Below, piece by piece: positions 1 to 12,296 of a stretch of 64,000 bases of DNA (position 1 is its first letter; every line of letters begins with the position of its first letter). The notes below the pieces were generated by a model. The model was not told the DNA's origin and did no database searches. It was given only the letters and a program-made list of their open reading frames with translations. Source of the DNA: Plicaturopsis crispa FD-325 SS-3 (taxonomy: Eukaryota > Basidiomycota > Agaricomycetes > Amylocorticiales > Amylocorticiaceae); assembly GCA_000827205.1 (NCBI GenBank), contig KN832554.1, positions 1,109,263 to 1,173,262 of the forward strand. The letters run 5' to 3'. Position numbers and translations under genes: made by a program.

Positions 1-685
1 TGCAACGACTTCCTCGAGCGTCTTGCAATCTGAATACGCCGGGTCTTCCGCACGTGGATTCGGTCGAGGAAGCGCGGCAAACGCGTCGGCTTGTGCCGAT
101 TTCAGTGAGGTCGCGGAGGTGGTCAAAGACTCAAGGAGTCGTTTCTGGTGCAATTTGAGCGAGATGCGAGCTTGGTTGGAGCGCGTTATGCGAGGGAGGA
201 GGAAACGCTATCGGTGCATTAATATATAGAGAACGAGATTATCAGGTCAGACGCACTTGATATATGAACAGGAGGGCAGCAGATCCACCGGCCACCCAGG
301 TAAACACTCGAACGAGCGCTAAGAGGAGGTTCGGGAGGTTCGAGGGCGGCGGTTGTGGGTACGTCCGTGGCGGTACGACTGGTATAGGTGGTGGCTGCGA
401 CCGAGTTAGCGTATACCTCCGCTGTATTAGAAAAGCGATACATACTATTTCTCGAAGCAGCGCGTCTATCTCAGCGGGATCAAGGCCCTTCTCTGCTAGG
501 AAACTGCGCTGCGAGGGCACGTCTGCTTGGCGAATCTGAGGCGCGGATAGGAATGCGCGGGCGCGTGCAACGAGCTCCGAACGGTCTGGTTGTTGGGGCG
601 GGCTGACTGACGGTACCCCTGTGGGCTGCTGTCCATCGTTTCGGTCGTCATTTCCGCCGTCGTTGCGGGCGTCGTTGTCGGCCAT
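1..685 (-). CDS. PEX14: Peroxisomal membrane docking protein PEX14 (5' part, runs off left edge)
   Basis: PEX14 is the peroxisomal membrane component of the docking complex that receives the PEX5 cargo receptor. Seen here: exon 1 (685-257) and exon 2 (207 to the edge), joined over a 49-bp intron (donor GTGCGT, acceptor GATAG). Residues about 33-80 carry the conserved PEX14 N-terminal helical domain (ELVARARAFL, then FLAEKGLD and EIDALLRE), the PEX5-binding region. A Pro-rich linker and a hydrophobic span (about 119-143) follow, then a helical, coiled-coil-like stretch (LLESLTTSATSL), the expected order for the family. I chose the ATG at 685 because it places the domain near the N terminus; an in-frame ATG at 823 would add 46 residues unlike the family. 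The C-terminal part lies outside the window. The family call is firm; the start is slightly uncertain. Confidence 0.87.
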
Positions 686-872
686 GGCGTTCTTGACAAG
701 AACAATATCGTGCAAACTTGCACCGGTTACTTTCACGTTCCACAGCGCGCCGCGGGGAAGGTCATAGCCCGTTACGTAATAAGGCTCTTTGCAGCGAACC
801 GTATACTGAGCGCCGCTGTTCACGACACTGCCAGGACATCGTTACAGATACCGTCCTTGACCAGCGACCACC

Positions 873-3077
873 ATGTTCGATCCTCTCCACTCTACCGCCA
901 GCATATTTGCAAACGGCGAGGACACCACAGAGCCGCCTTGGCCTACGACGCCGCATCAGCCAAACTCGCCAATTCCGAATCTGCGTCGCGCATCGACACC
1001 TTTACCGCCAACGCCCGACAAGGGACCAGCTGCGGGACTTTATGGAAAGGAACCGCAGATTTACGGTGCACCCGAGCCTGGTCTCATCTCCCCTCGTGAG
1101 GCCGTAGGGGCCAACGGCACCAAGTTCGAGAGGCAGGGCCCGTATCTAAGAGTCAGGATAACTGGCCTGGACAGAAATAGGCGGGACATACTCGTCCGTC
1201 TTGACGCGCAGGTACGCGTGCGAACATCGAGACGGCTCTACGTTTGAAGTTGCAACGCGGCTAACGTGCCGCTGCCCCACAGACGAACCTCTCTAACTTC
1301 ACTGGTACGACGTACCGCAACGTTTCGCGGTCGTACCTCGAGTTTCAGCAATTCTACGAATCCATCGCCCACTCCAACCCTCAGACAATTGTGCCTGCAC
1401 TCCCACTCGCACAGACGTCCGCTCCCACAGATGAGGAGGACGACAGACTGGTCAAAATCATGCTCCAGCGCTGGTTGACACGTATATGTGAAGATCCCAT
1501 ACTTCTCCACGATGAAGAGCTCAGGTCTTTTATCGAGAGCGATTTCGGATACCAGCCAACACCGCGGCCCCGTCGCAAGACGTCATCTGGGTTTGGCCTC
1601 ATTCGGCGCGGAGTACCGGACGAGGACGAGGAGTTGCAGAGAGCGCGCTTCGAGCTGACGAAATTGGAGACACAGTTCTTCGATGCCGCGAAGGCTATTG
1701 ACAAGCTGGCACTATCGCGAAAAGGTCAATATGCTCCGTCGCCCCTTGTTCAAACACAAGCTTATGCGACGGTTTGAACAGCACTTTCCCTAGCCCAAAT
1801 AGAGATGGGTAACAAGCTCGTCAACGTGGCGACAACGGAGGCGCATCCACCTCTAGGCAACGCTTTCAGGAAGATCGGAAGAACATGGCACAGTCTCGCT
1901 GACCTCAGCCAAGCGCAGGCTATCAGCGAATGTGTGGTCGTTGCGGATTCTTTTGGCTACCAAGGGATGAACTCGCGCTCTGCCAAGGAGACTCTACAGC
2001 AACGTACTGGTGTGCTCGAGGAGTACCAGGCTGCTGTTAAAACCACGATCTCGAAACGTAGGAACATTGAGCGGCTGAAAGCCAGCTCAAATATACGACC
2101 CGAACGCGTTGACGAAGCGCTTGAAGAGATGGAAGAGGTCGGATTTTCGGTATTCGTTCTATTCCACAAGCTGATACAAAGTGCAGGCAAATAAATACGA
2201 GCAAGTCCTTGCTAAACGTGCGGAAGGCATCTCCCAGAACCTACACCGTGCACTAGAGGTTCACACTCGTCTTGCGAACGACGATGTCAACACGGCACTG
2301 ATCGAGCACGCCCGATCGTCTATCATGTACGAAAGGCAGCTCCTACGCGAATTAGAAGCGTTGCGGACCGACGTTAACAACGCTGCGAACAAGGCCGTGC
2401 CCAAAACCAATGCTGTACCGAGACCTTCGGTAATCCCACCTTTGGAAGACTTTTCGAGGCCCCCTCCAGATTTGCGCAGCCAGTCCGCCATCCTGCCATC
2501 GAAACCGGGGCCTTCTGCGTCATCACGGGGCCCGCTCGCATCCCCTCCACCCTCAGCGAAGTCCTTCGTCACCCAAGGAAATTCTCCTGCCCCGCACTCA
2601 CCTACGCCACGTCCTGCGTCGGCCATGCAGCCTTCATTCCCATCCCGTGAGACACAATCCCCCGGCGCGGGTCCTTCCACCCCACGCTCGCAGAGCACTT
2701 TCGCAACTCCCGCCGACGATGAGCCGCCACTAGGGGGTCGTTTAGTTCAGGGTAGCCTGTCCAGGTCATCTTTCACGGGCTCTGTCTCTTCGCCGCTTCA
2801 CTCGCCCGCGCCCAATTCATCCTCCTCCTTCGCGCAAGGTCCCAGCCAGCGTGCGCAATTCGCATCGCAGACCCTGGGAAGGGCGGTGTCATCCCCTCTC
2901 ACCAACTCCACTCCCGCTCTCAATGGCAACGGCAACGGCCGGCCTGCACCCAGCGATGACCTTGACCCACTGGGCCAAGCGCGTCCCACGTATATGTCGA
3001 ACTCTGTACGGGTCCAACCCACGCGGCCCAGGCTTGACCCGAAGGAGGCGGCGAGCAAGCTTGCAAATATGTTCTAG
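873..3077 (+). CDS. VPS17: Sorting nexin VPS17 (PX-BAR protein of the retromer)
   Basis: VPS17 pairs with VPS5 as the membrane-bending sorting-nexin half of retromer, which returns receptors from endosomes to the Golgi. Four exons keep the frame: 873-1211, 1283-1724, 1803-2137, 2187-3077, giving 668 residues. A Pro-rich N-terminal tail is followed by a PX domain (about residues 86-215, with YLRVRITGLDRN, SRSYLEFQQFY and VPALP). The fungal VPS17 BAR region follows (about 260-510, with LVNVATTEAHPPL, RTWHSLADL, KRRNIERLKAS and ISQNLHRALEVH). The last 160 residues are Ser/Pro-rich and probably disordered. The PX pocket lacks an obvious RR(Y/F) lipid-binding triad, as is usual in VPS17-type PX domains. 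The gene sits 187 bp from the PEX14 start and is divergently transcribed from it, so the two may share a promoter region. Confidence 0.92.
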
Positions 3078-3334
3078 GCGAGAAAAAAATGGACATTTCA
3101 CTACGTTCGAACGGAATACGGAATATTCTCCTCGCCGACTGCGATGTTGACACCTACATGCTACAAATTCACATCTATTCCCCTCAGTCCCTGTTTTGCG
3201 GCTTTGTCGAGCAAGAATCGCTCGCCATACTCAAGGTGCCGTCCTCCCTTTCCTTCTACTTGATAACTCGTTACGTTATTTTCAACGACAAGATGACTTT
3301 TTCGAGCTCAAGTGCCATCTCATTTCGAGACTGT

Positions 3335-4873
3335 CTACAACGACTGCACTTGAAAATTTCCCGGTTCTGCTTCGTCTTTCCGCTCGGCGATGACATGGTA
3401 TTGTTCCTGCCGCCCATGCACGAACTCCCACCGTTCCGTCTCCTCCACCCAATACGCATTCTCCTCTATACGGAATCGCAATGTCTCGTTTCTTTCCGGC
3501 ACATAATGGTAAGCATACAGCTCAATGCTGTAATAAGTATGCGGCAAAATTGGCAGGTCACCCAAGATGGGGACATGGTCGGGCAAATTGGTGAAGCCTT
3601 TAGAGAAACACTCAAAGGTTAGATTACGGGGGTGCGTGCTGATTTGATACACTCACCTATGACAGCTCCTGCAGAATGCCCCCAGTCTCCGATTGGATGG
3701 GAGAACACCTGGCCGTCAATGCCCTCAACTTTCATCTGCTCCAAACACGCTCTTAGGACCTCGTTACCCGTTAGACCAGCCCTCATGTTTTCGAGCACTA
3801 TATCCTGCATTCGGTTGGCCTTTTTCAAGCCCTCCCGCAAGCCCTCCGGTATCGTTCTCTCTCCCTTTCGCAGGACATATGCCATATGCTGAGTGTCGGT
3901 ATTCATCCCCATAGCAGTCATTCCGAAGTCGACGTGCAGCAGGTCTCCTCCGTGGATAACATCCTGAGTGCCCTCCCACCCTGGAAAGGATTCAGGTTTG
4001 ATGACCGAAACGCGAGGGTGGTTCCAGGTGGTCACATTCTGCTCTTGCATTTTTTCACGGTACCACCATTCGACGTCCTGTCGTTGAAGGGAATTAGTTT
4101 AATCTAACGGTGTGTTCCTCATATATTCTGGCCAAAATCACCTCCGTCGTGGTTATCCCTGGCTTTACTACACGATTGCTGAATGCCTCTTCTATCATCG
4201 CCCAGATTGTCTCCTGCATCAATCGGTAATACACAATCTGTCCGGGTACTCTCCTCGCGACATATTCGACGCCTAGCATGGGGTTGCTGATGACTCTTTC
4301 CATCCAATGCGCCCCGAGCTCCTCCGATAGGACACGTAGCTCCCCGACGTGCAGGCCTCCACCAAACGCGATATCCTGGTCCATGTTGAGGGCTATCTGC
4401 TTCGGATTGTATGCGCTGAGCACCGCGCGCAAGTCATCCCATACAGCGCCGGTGTTGTCGACCCACACCAAAGGATTAGGTTGGCCAGCTAAGGACCCGC
4501 TATCGGTATGAAAGAGGACTACAGTCCTTCGGTGGGCCGCGAACGCCGTCGCGTTCTTGATGGACCACCATATAACATCCTCGGCGAGCTCACGCTGGCT
4601 CATCTATGTATGGGTCGAGTTGAAGCAATATTTTCATCGCGTATTGGCGCAGAAATTACTGACGAGCCAAGCATCAACTCCGTACTTCTTCAGCAACGAC
4701 GGCACATTCGCCACCCTTTCATCCCTCCATTGCTGTTGGATCTTGGCCTGCTCGCGCAATGGCGGGAGTGTTCTATACTGCGCCGGATGCTTGTGATGTT
4801 GTTGCTGCGTCCATGTGCCACAATAGGTCGCGAGAAATAACGATGCGAAGGCCAGGTGAGCAATTATCAGCAT
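3335..4873 (-). CDS. Secreted M24-family metallopeptidase (Xaa-Pro aminopeptidase/prolidase-like)
   Basis: Predicted to cleave peptides at X-Pro bonds or a similar site using two metal ions. Four exons: 4873-4664, 4603-4142, 4077-3657, 3597-3335, giving 451 residues; introns are 60-64 bp. The N terminus is a signal peptide or anchor (LIIAHLAFASLFLATY). The pita-bread fold motifs are present: LLHVDFG with Asp274, Asp285 eleven residues later, HPIGDWGHSAG (His351 and His358), YYSIELYAYH (Glu390), and RFRIEENAYW (Glu409/410). The full M24 ligand set therefore looks intact. Middle-region phrases (MSQRELAEDV, DVEWWYREKM) match the fungal secreted M24 group. It ends tail to tail with VPS17, about 257 bp away. 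The substrate cannot be told from sequence. An alternative reading with a 31-bp second intron was discarded in favour of the normal 64-bp one. Confidence 0.9.
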
Positions 4874-5755
4874 CGGTGCTCATTTACAAGTGCTAAGGCT
4901 TGTCGTCAAGTGTACACTGCTCAGTGCTATAGTTAACGTTGGCTATAGTGTGCTATAGTACACTGGGCTCAAGTTTCAAGAACTCACACGGTGGGATTTT
5001 GGTTTCCTTGCCGTAACGCGGGTCAAGCAGGCTTTCCTCGTGAGCGATATGTATCTTCCACTTTGCGGGCGCAGGTATCCTTATCTAACCTGGGTCCTGC
5101 GCGGGACGTGTGTAGGTTCGTTTTTGTATACTCAATTGACATAGTTACAGAGTATATAACACTTCTCAGTTCGATCCGATATAAATTAGTGAGTAGCAGC
5201 AAAGCATATTAGCTAGTTGTTCGCAGGTTACACTCAAACAGTAAGTGCAACCTTACACAGCAAAGTCGTCCGTGGAAAAAGAGTGATGTACCGTAAGTGT
5301 CCGCGAGTCAGGGTGTGTTATAATCTAGCGATAGGTGGTGCAGTGTAATGCGTGAGTGAGCAGAGTCCGATTCAAGACCGTGGATGTACCTCGCTGGCAA
5401 TCCGCCCGAGAGAGATTTAAGCATGCTCGGCAGAGGTCACAGGGCCCCATGACGTGTACGACCGAGCCAGGCTCCGACAGGTCGATGTTAGGAGAGGAAG
5501 GAGGCGGGGGTGTGATGTGGCGAGGGTATAGTGACAGGAGCGAAAGCGATAAGCCGACGAGTCGGCGGCCAAGATGAGTTTAAAACAGCCCAAAAGATAT
5601 AATGATACAGATGCGACGGTGGTGGCGGTGTGGCAGGGGATCATGCCGCAGGAGCGAAGCGTGTGACGTCGAGAACTGGAGGAAGGGTGGACCGGTTTTT
5701 GATGGTGCTGTGATACAGTGTGGTTCAAAGCGACGACACAGCGATGAGGGTTTTA
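4874..5755. other. Intergenic region between the M24 peptidase and SKN1/KRE6 genes
   Basis: This is the promoter side of the M24 gene and the 3' side of the SKN1 gene. No convincing coding exon was seen on either strand. At 4,915-4,967 there is a short imperfect inverted repeat built from CTATAG words (CAGTGCTATAG .. CTATAGTACACTG). It resembles the subterminal sequence of the CATCAG elements further right but lacks their ends, so it may only be a relic. Confidence 0.5.
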
Positions 5756-8416
5756 TCAACACTGGCCCAAGAACGAGCTTTTGGGCCATGGTTGTTTGTA
5801 ATCGTCGACCCAAGTTGTCAAATTCGGGTTTGTGTACGCCTCAAGGTATCTATGAGAGCTGTGTTATTAGATGTTCACGGGCATTTTGATGGAATGCATA
5901 CGTGTTGATATAATCCTCGGTGGGGAAGTCCTTGGGACTGCACCCGATGTTATGGGAGTCCTTCGCTTGGTAGACACGAATGTAATCGATGCGTAGGTGG
6001 GCGGGGAAAGGCAGATGTTCCAGATCGACGGTACCAAAGTTGGTCGACATACCCAGATTTGCTATGATGTACTAAGTGACCAGGATTTTAGTTGGATAGT
6101 CTTACAAGGCACGAGGAAAGTCAACATACCATAGGCTCCTGGGGAACCGGCCTCGCAGATATTTCGACCTTGGGGTCCGCAGCCAGTCCAGCAACCTTCA
6201 AGGTCCAAGACACAGTGTTGGATGCCACCCAAGTGACGTACTATGAGGCGACGAGAGAAATTGAGAATTGATTCTTGGAACCAGAGCGATGGGACTCACA
6301 GCATCATCAAAGCCGGGCTTATACTGTAATTGGACGGTGAGTTTTTGGCCAGTCGTTTTTCGTACAAAAGAACACACCTCAAAACCGTATATGTTGTACG
6401 TGCCGTCAACGCCCTCGTAAGACACTTGGTCTGTGCTGGTAACGACAGATGTAGCTTGTTGTGTAACACCACCTATATACGTATTCTGTGCCGAGATGCT
6501 GGGATTGGCGAAGATTTCGTTGTCCGATGTATTGAACCAGACATATCCGGCGTTGAACGGCTTCATCACGAGTCAACGTCAGGGCGAATAATTGAGCAAT
6601 GCATGAACAAGGAACTCACTGCCCACTGCGCAGACTGGGACACTTGGCCCACTTTATCCGAAACCTTTGGGATAAAGCATGAGACAATTTGAAGTGAGGA
6701 GAACGTCACGAATGTCTTACCTGTGCTTCAAAAACATCGAGTTCTGGGGCAGCCCGGCCCACAAACTTGCCATTACGCTTCGGGCCAGGGTGGGATTCAC
6801 CGGCACAAGTGCAGGCCGAAAGCCGTTGACCTGGCATGTATGATAGGACTCCACCGTGACCCGAATCACCGCCACTTAAGGCGGCTGCAGGTTGCCCGTT
6901 AAGAGTTTGATTGGGAGCAGTTCCGACGTCACAAGCGTCATATGTGTATGGCCACTGGAAATGAATCTTAGAGAGATGTCATGAATTTCAGGCGCAAACG
7001 TACCGTGCCATCTAGGGATGCACCATATCCTGCACGACCAAGGTTGCCCATAGTCCATACGGCTGGCCAAAAGCCCACGATATTGTTCACGCCGGGAAGG
7101 GAAACGTTGGTCTCGATGTATCCGCCTGTGAAGCAAAATTTGTTCCTGGTGAAGAACATCAGCCACAATTGTTCGGCATGGATGGACACTACGTACCACG
7201 TTGACAGCATACCGCCCTGGTAGTGGAGGTCGTGGGTTTCCTTCTTCTCGAGCGTGATGACAAGATCGCCACCATATGTGGTCACCGCCGCCGGGTCATA
7301 CCACTCCAAGTTATTTGTCCCCTGCGAATGATCAGGACGGTGAAAAATCAGGGCTTCCAGGTTGAACGTACCCAGTAGTGCAGATCAACTGCCTCCCAGT
7401 AAGGGTCATCACCTGGATAGAATGTCCGGCCCTCTGCAAAGTTTGTCAGGACAGCTGAGGAATCCGACTGAATTATAGTTGTTACCCAGGTTAAATTCGT
7501 CACTGAAAACCTATGAATCAAAGAATTAGTCGTATGGTATCATCTCGTATGGCAAAGTACACATACCAAATCCCACTCGCTGCCATCTACAAGGGCTGTC
7601 CTCGTGTATGCCTCTTTTGGTGTATCATTGTCTATTAAGCCCCAGTTGCCTACTAAGGAAGAAACCTACGCACGGCGTTAGGGAATAAGCATTGCTATGA
7701 GGACCTAGGGGCATACCTGGCCAGTAGAGTTGATACCACCTATGTTGAATGCGCCCTCCTTCGAAAGCTCATGACTCGTGGCGTATGTGATTATAGGGTA
7801 TCCCGCACTATCGCCGCCATGTAAGCCTACATGCTGCTACATGAAAGAGTGTATGCATTCGACTCACAAAAGCGTGACCAGTCCAATGCATAAAATTATT
7901 ATGAATCCTAGATTGACTAGCCCCCGCGACGAGAACCCACAACTCCGCTTGTCAACGGTGTCTGGGTTGTGCAAGTCGTCGTCAGCCTCCACAGCATCCG
8001 GAGAAAGATCAGAGCCCCATGTCCGGGGGTCCGGTGAGAGCGAAAACTGCACGTAGATGAGTTGTGGCGAGCTAGCAGCGAAGACTGCAGAAAAAAGTAC
8101 CTGGTCTGAAAGCGATAGAAGTTTCGATCCAGCCCCCGCAGTATATGGAGTTTCGGCCTGGATTGAGAGGTCAGATACCTCCAACCTGCGCCTGTGAAAT
8201 GCAGTAGAGACACACCTCAAAGCTAGCCCAGCTCTGGCTCCGTTGCATCAGTGGTACTGGTTGAGCCCGTCCCAGGAGACTGGATGTCGAGGAAAAGCTG
8301 GAGCTCGGTGGCTGCTCGCGCCTTGGATTCATGAACGACGGGGGAGGATAAGCAGGAGGAGGAGAATCAGGATCTAAAGCTGGTTGCGACCGTCGACGTA
8401 GTGGTCCACTCGACAT
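5756..8416 (-). CDS. SKN1/KRE6 family beta-glucan synthesis-associated protein (GH16-like, type II membrane)
   Basis: The SKN1/KRE6 family is needed for beta-1,6-glucan of the fungal cell wall and acts in the ER/Golgi lumen. I read fifteen exons: 8416-8216, 8046-7868, 7807-7717, 7665-7567, 7510-7486, 7433-7372, 7321-7197, 7145-7004, 6954-6721, 6664-6620, 6560-6378, 6323-6300, 6240-6130, 6071-5902, 5849-5756. They total 1,785 nt, 594 residues, all in frame. The Ser/Pro-rich cytosolic tail is followed by one membrane span (about 110-130) and then the lumenal GH16-like domain with EFNLEGRTFYPGDDPYWEA, SLPG, GFWPAVWTMGNLGRAG (285-300), TYDACDVG and YIRVYQ. The C terminus (DDYKQPWPKSSF) is the family's usual ending. 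The first intron (8047-8215) is unusually long at 169 bp, so a small extra exon there is possible. The exact KRE6 versus SKN1 orthology is not resolved. Confidence 0.94.
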
Positions 8417-8462
8417 CTTGACAGAATATTCGGGAAAAAATGCCCGCAACCTTGTGGGGGCA

Positions 8463-8854
8463 TCACAGATTTGTACTAAATACATCACCCCTACCCCCTA
8501 TTTTAGGAAATATCTCCTGAATTTCACGCGACTTTCTGTGCAACTTTCCTCCTAATTTCGCCTGGAAAAAAATACACATCGCATGGGAGCAACATGGGAG
8601 CCTACACCCTGCCATACGTGCATTTTCCTTACCTCCGAAACGCTCACGAAAAAGCAGTGTTCTTGTTCGTCAGGCGCGACAGGCTGCGCAGCCTCGTCGT
8701 ATGCACGGGCGGCGGGCGCCCTGGCCTCCCGAGCTTGGATGTACAGAACCGTTCTCACTGGATCCAGGTCCAAAGCCTACGAAAGGAGCAGGTACCCCAC
8801 TCGTTGCCGGAATAGCCAATGCGTAGCACAAAAAGCCGTGGAGACCCGTGTCAT
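8463..8854 (-). CDS. Small two/three-exon gene of unknown function upstream of SKN1/KRE6
   Basis: Not recognised. Two exons stand out: 8776-8633 is exactly 48 open codons (ALDLDPVRTVLYIQAR ... HCFFVSVSE) bounded by CGTAG and GTAAGG. Exon 8561-8463 is 33 codons including the stop (KLGGKLHRKSREIQ ... DVFSTNL), preceded by a good polypyrimidine TTTTTTTCCAG. The joined piece is acidic then basic, with Ala/Arg-rich helical character. The 5' end is unsure: an ATG at 8854 followed by a weak GTCTCC donor would give about 83 residues. The stop lies only 46 bp from the start of the SKN1/KRE6 gene on the same strand, unusually tight for a fungus. The SKN1 promoter would therefore lie inside this gene, or the two may share a transcript. 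Confidence 0.5.
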
Positions 8855-9657
8855 GGGTAAAAGCAATCTTAAAGTGCTAGCTTTCGGTGGCCGAACGTCG
8901 AATTTATGGACTGCGCAATCCCCGCACCGCGGTATTCTCTAAACCCCAGCTGCATAGTTTCTCATGCCCTTACTTTAGCAGAAGGTAAGTACGCTAGTGC
9001 GATCACGAATGTCAAACTAACACTCGATGTCCTCAGCAGACTTAAAAACATGCATAGACTGCATACTAGCTGGCCAGCTGCGTCATATACTATCCCAGTC
9101 GCCAATTTCACCGCCGGATAAATTGCACCGTCCGCTATACTTGGCCGAGGACTGCAAATATCACAGTTTGGGTTGAGGGCCTGCTTTTGGAGCCTGAGAT
9201 TCGGCCTGGCGTTTCCTTTGGTTGCTCACGGTCGAGCACCTCAACTCCACACTCGTGTATCTGTAGCCCTCAATCGGAGTCGCTGATCGCCTCCGCTACA
9301 TCCGAGCTCCATTGCATCTAACGCCAATCTGCTCCTCCACAGTCAGCCACTCGCTTCCCGGCATTTCACCGCAGCGGCGCGGCCAAGATGACCGGTTAAT
9401 CTTAGAGTTTAACGTCAGCGGCCCCCTTAGGCGCTCGTACGGTCGATGCCGACATGTGAGCAGGACGCGATGGGCTAAGTCCTATTGTCACAGGAAGAAA
9501 TCATATTATACATGTACATATGCTACGGAAATTATGGACGTCGAGTTTGTGGTATAATATCATGCGCACTGGCACTTAAATACATATCTTACAGTTACAC
9601 TGGCAGGAGCAAGAGGAGAGGAAATGACATCGTCCAAGGGCCGCAACCGATGTTAAG
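8855..9657. other. Intergenic region, nothing recognised
   Basis: No exon with good splice sites, RNA gene or repeat was seen between the small gene at 8.46-8.85 kb and the 3' end of the disordered-protein gene at 9,658. Short open frames here have no supporting features. Confidence 0.4.
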
Positions 9658-12296
9658 TTAAACCCACCCACTGTCATCTGAAGCCTGGCGCCCAGGGGCA
9701 CCGAGCATCTTCCCCATGTCTCCCCCCGCATTGCCGCGCCACCTGCGTATATCATCAAAGCGTGCTGGCGTACTGGTGTCCGCAGTGCTACGCTGGACGC
9801 CAGGGACTGCTTCTACGCGCTTCTGGCCGGCAAAGTTGAAGCCCGCATACTGGGGCGGGGCACCGAAAGGGGAGCTCTCCGTCAGCGGGAGCCGTGGCTT
9901 GACCCTGTTCTCGACCTCGGGGGTCGCCAAGCGGATCGACGTCCCCGTACGCTTGAAGGCGTCGAAGTCGAACAGGGGCTTCTGGGCGGAGCCGTCCTGA
10001 CATGTCTCGACACGACGCGACGGAGTGCCACCGTTGGAGTCCCTCAGCGGGTCGGCGGGATGAGGGGGTATGTCGCGGAAGAAGAGGGGGGCCGATCCTT
10101 TGGGAGTGGCTTCGTCGAAGGTATTTTCGCGGCCATGAACCTTACTGTGCCAGGTCTTATCAACCGTGATGCCCGCAAAGCCGCCAGAGTCCTCGGGGCG
10201 AACGGGAGGGTCCCATTTCCCTTGAACAGGAGTTTTCGTATCCATGGAATTGGTGGATTGGAAAGACGAGACATTGCCCGATGCAAAGCCTCCCATCCCT
10301 TTTGAAATGTCGCGCGTATGGGCAGGCCAAGGATTCTGAAGCGGTGCGGGCGGGGTAGCGACAACAAGACGCCATTCTGGGATGGCACTCTGAGCAATAG
10401 CGTTCATCGGAGCATCCTTCTCAGTCGATGGGAGATTCTTCTTGTCGTCAGACGTAGGGAATTGCACTTGAGATGAAGGGGTAGGAGGATCCGAAGCAGT
10501 TGCAAGCCACGCCGCCATGTCCGCCTTCGAGCTCGCACTCAGTCCTGGAGCAGGAGTGAATGGGCGGTAGTCTACATCGGGCGGAGTAATCCTGAGCTCT
10601 CCCTTCGCTTTGGACATCTGTACGCTCATCACTGTCCGGAAGAGCTCGGTGAGGGCGTCATCTTCGGTCTTGGAAAGGGCCGGCTTGGACGGTTTGCTAA
10701 CTGCTGCATCGAAACTTTTCGCGGCATCGGTATGGAAAGACTCGAGCAAGGGGTGTCGCATAACTGGAACAGGGCTGCTCCCGCGAGTTGCCACGTTCGA
10801 ATGAGGCTGGGAAGGAGGGTGCAGCGTAGTCGTGGTCGTTGTTCCTGTTCCAGCGACGACCGGAGGAAGATGCGGTGCGATGTCCTTGACTGCGGCAACC
10901 GATTGTGGCACACGGGAGTTAGGGCCTTGCCTAGTGTGAGAGCTCGAGACCTCACTCCTTTTGACGTCAGGAGGCCTAGGAACGGCCTGCACCTTGCTAG
11001 TGTCACGAGAGCCGCGTCCACGACGACGCGGGTCCCTGCGATGGTCGTGCTTCTGTTTGTCCGAGTCAACTTCAGCTGTGGGCTGGCGGCTACGGCGGCC
11101 GCGTCTGGCGTCTGGCGCTGCCGGGCCTGTAGCACTGCGCGCATGCTTGCCACCTCGTGAATCCGTGGATCCTTGCTTTGCCTTCCGCTCGCGGGGAGGC
11201 TGGCGGGGCGGAGATCCGGGAGCTTCTGGGACATCCGTTGCTACAGCCCAATTCGGCTGCTCGTCGGTGTGCACCGGCCGTGGGCGTATGGAGAGAGGGC
11301 GATCGAGAATTTCAGCGGCGCGCTCGGGGAAGCGGTTGGCCAACTGTGTTTGCAAGCATGAGTAAGTATGAATTTAGGACGCCCTGGAGACTCGAGAAGA
11401 CGTACGTTTGTGGCGTCCGCGTACGTTATGGCAGATGGAATACGCATAGGCATGGCCGGACGATCCAGGTCAGCACTGGGCAATGCAAGTGTAGAGGTAA
11501 TTCTGGGCTTTTCAGTCTGTTTCGGTGCATCCTTCGCAGGCGAAACAGTAGCCTCGGGGTGAATGTTGGAGCTGGCTTCCCCAAGGTCTTTATTCGAGGC
11601 AACCTATCCGTCGGTACCCGCTTCAATATTTAACCTCCGTATTTGGAACAACAGAATACGCACAGATACAAGCAGACCCCGCTGCTGGCTCTCGGAGAAC
11701 GTCAGCCCATCGAGTCGCGCGAAAGACATGTCCATCGTGGAATCCAGGGCACGTAGAGGCTTCGCGGTGAAGATAACTGCTCCATCGAGTGCAAGAACAT
11801 TGGGCGCATCGGAAGAGAGCGGCATTGGACCGTATCTCAAGGGCGGGGAAAGCGCTTCATTCGGGGACTACTGAAACGTTAGGCGTGCACACGAGGGTGG
11901 ACGGGTTTACACGCACCGCTAAAAATGGGTCAACGGGGGTTGTAGGTATATTCTTGGGCCCGCCGGTGGTATCTTTGCCATCCTTGAGTTCCTCCGCCTT
12001 TATTGACACGATTAGCAGCAGACGGACGCGCTGAAGTACAAAAAATAGACCTTGTGAAGATAAAAATCGAACGGCTCGATATCTGCGTCGCCCTGTTCCT
12101 GTGGCACCGCTGCCTAACGAAAGATGAGCACGCTGAGTCAATAAACGCTTCGAGTGTTACTAACATCGTTTGAACTCTCTTCTGAGGACTTGGTGTTGGT
12201 CGCGCGCACTGGGAGGTTTTCCTCGTCGAACGCCTCGACTGCCGGTGCGTTTGTGGCGGCTGACCGCGTCCCGCCGTCTCCAAGAGCGTTCCCCAT
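9658..12296 (-). CDS. Large disordered protein of unknown function (787 aa)
   Basis: Not recognised. I read six exons, all phase 0: 12296-12165, 12113-12051, 11997-11917, 11867-11664, 11603-11406, 11343-9658. The introns are 51-63 bp; a CTAAT branch point is visible in the second. The product is rich in Pro, Ser, Thr, Arg and Asp. It has a basic patch (DARRGRRSRQ, then RRDPRRRGRGSR), a helical acidic stretch (KTEDDALTELFRTVMSVQMSK) and a Gly/Arg C terminus. No catalytic domain, signal peptide or membrane span is visible. Charged basic runs next to disorder suggest a nucleic-acid or scaffold role, but this is only inference. The start at 12296 was chosen because the N-terminal exon reads cleanly to a GTTAGT donor. 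The SDR gene starts about 900 bp away in the opposite direction. Confidence 0.7.

Noticed and set aside
4078-4108. 31-bp intron in the M24 peptidase gene
   Set aside because: Too short for a fungal intron. A donor at 4141 gives a normal 64-bp intron and restores the family motif TTTE-DVEWW.
4915-4967. CTATAG-rich inverted repeat as a further CATCAG element
   Set aside because: No CATCAG/CTGATG ends or target duplication nearby. The words are short and could be chance or a relic.
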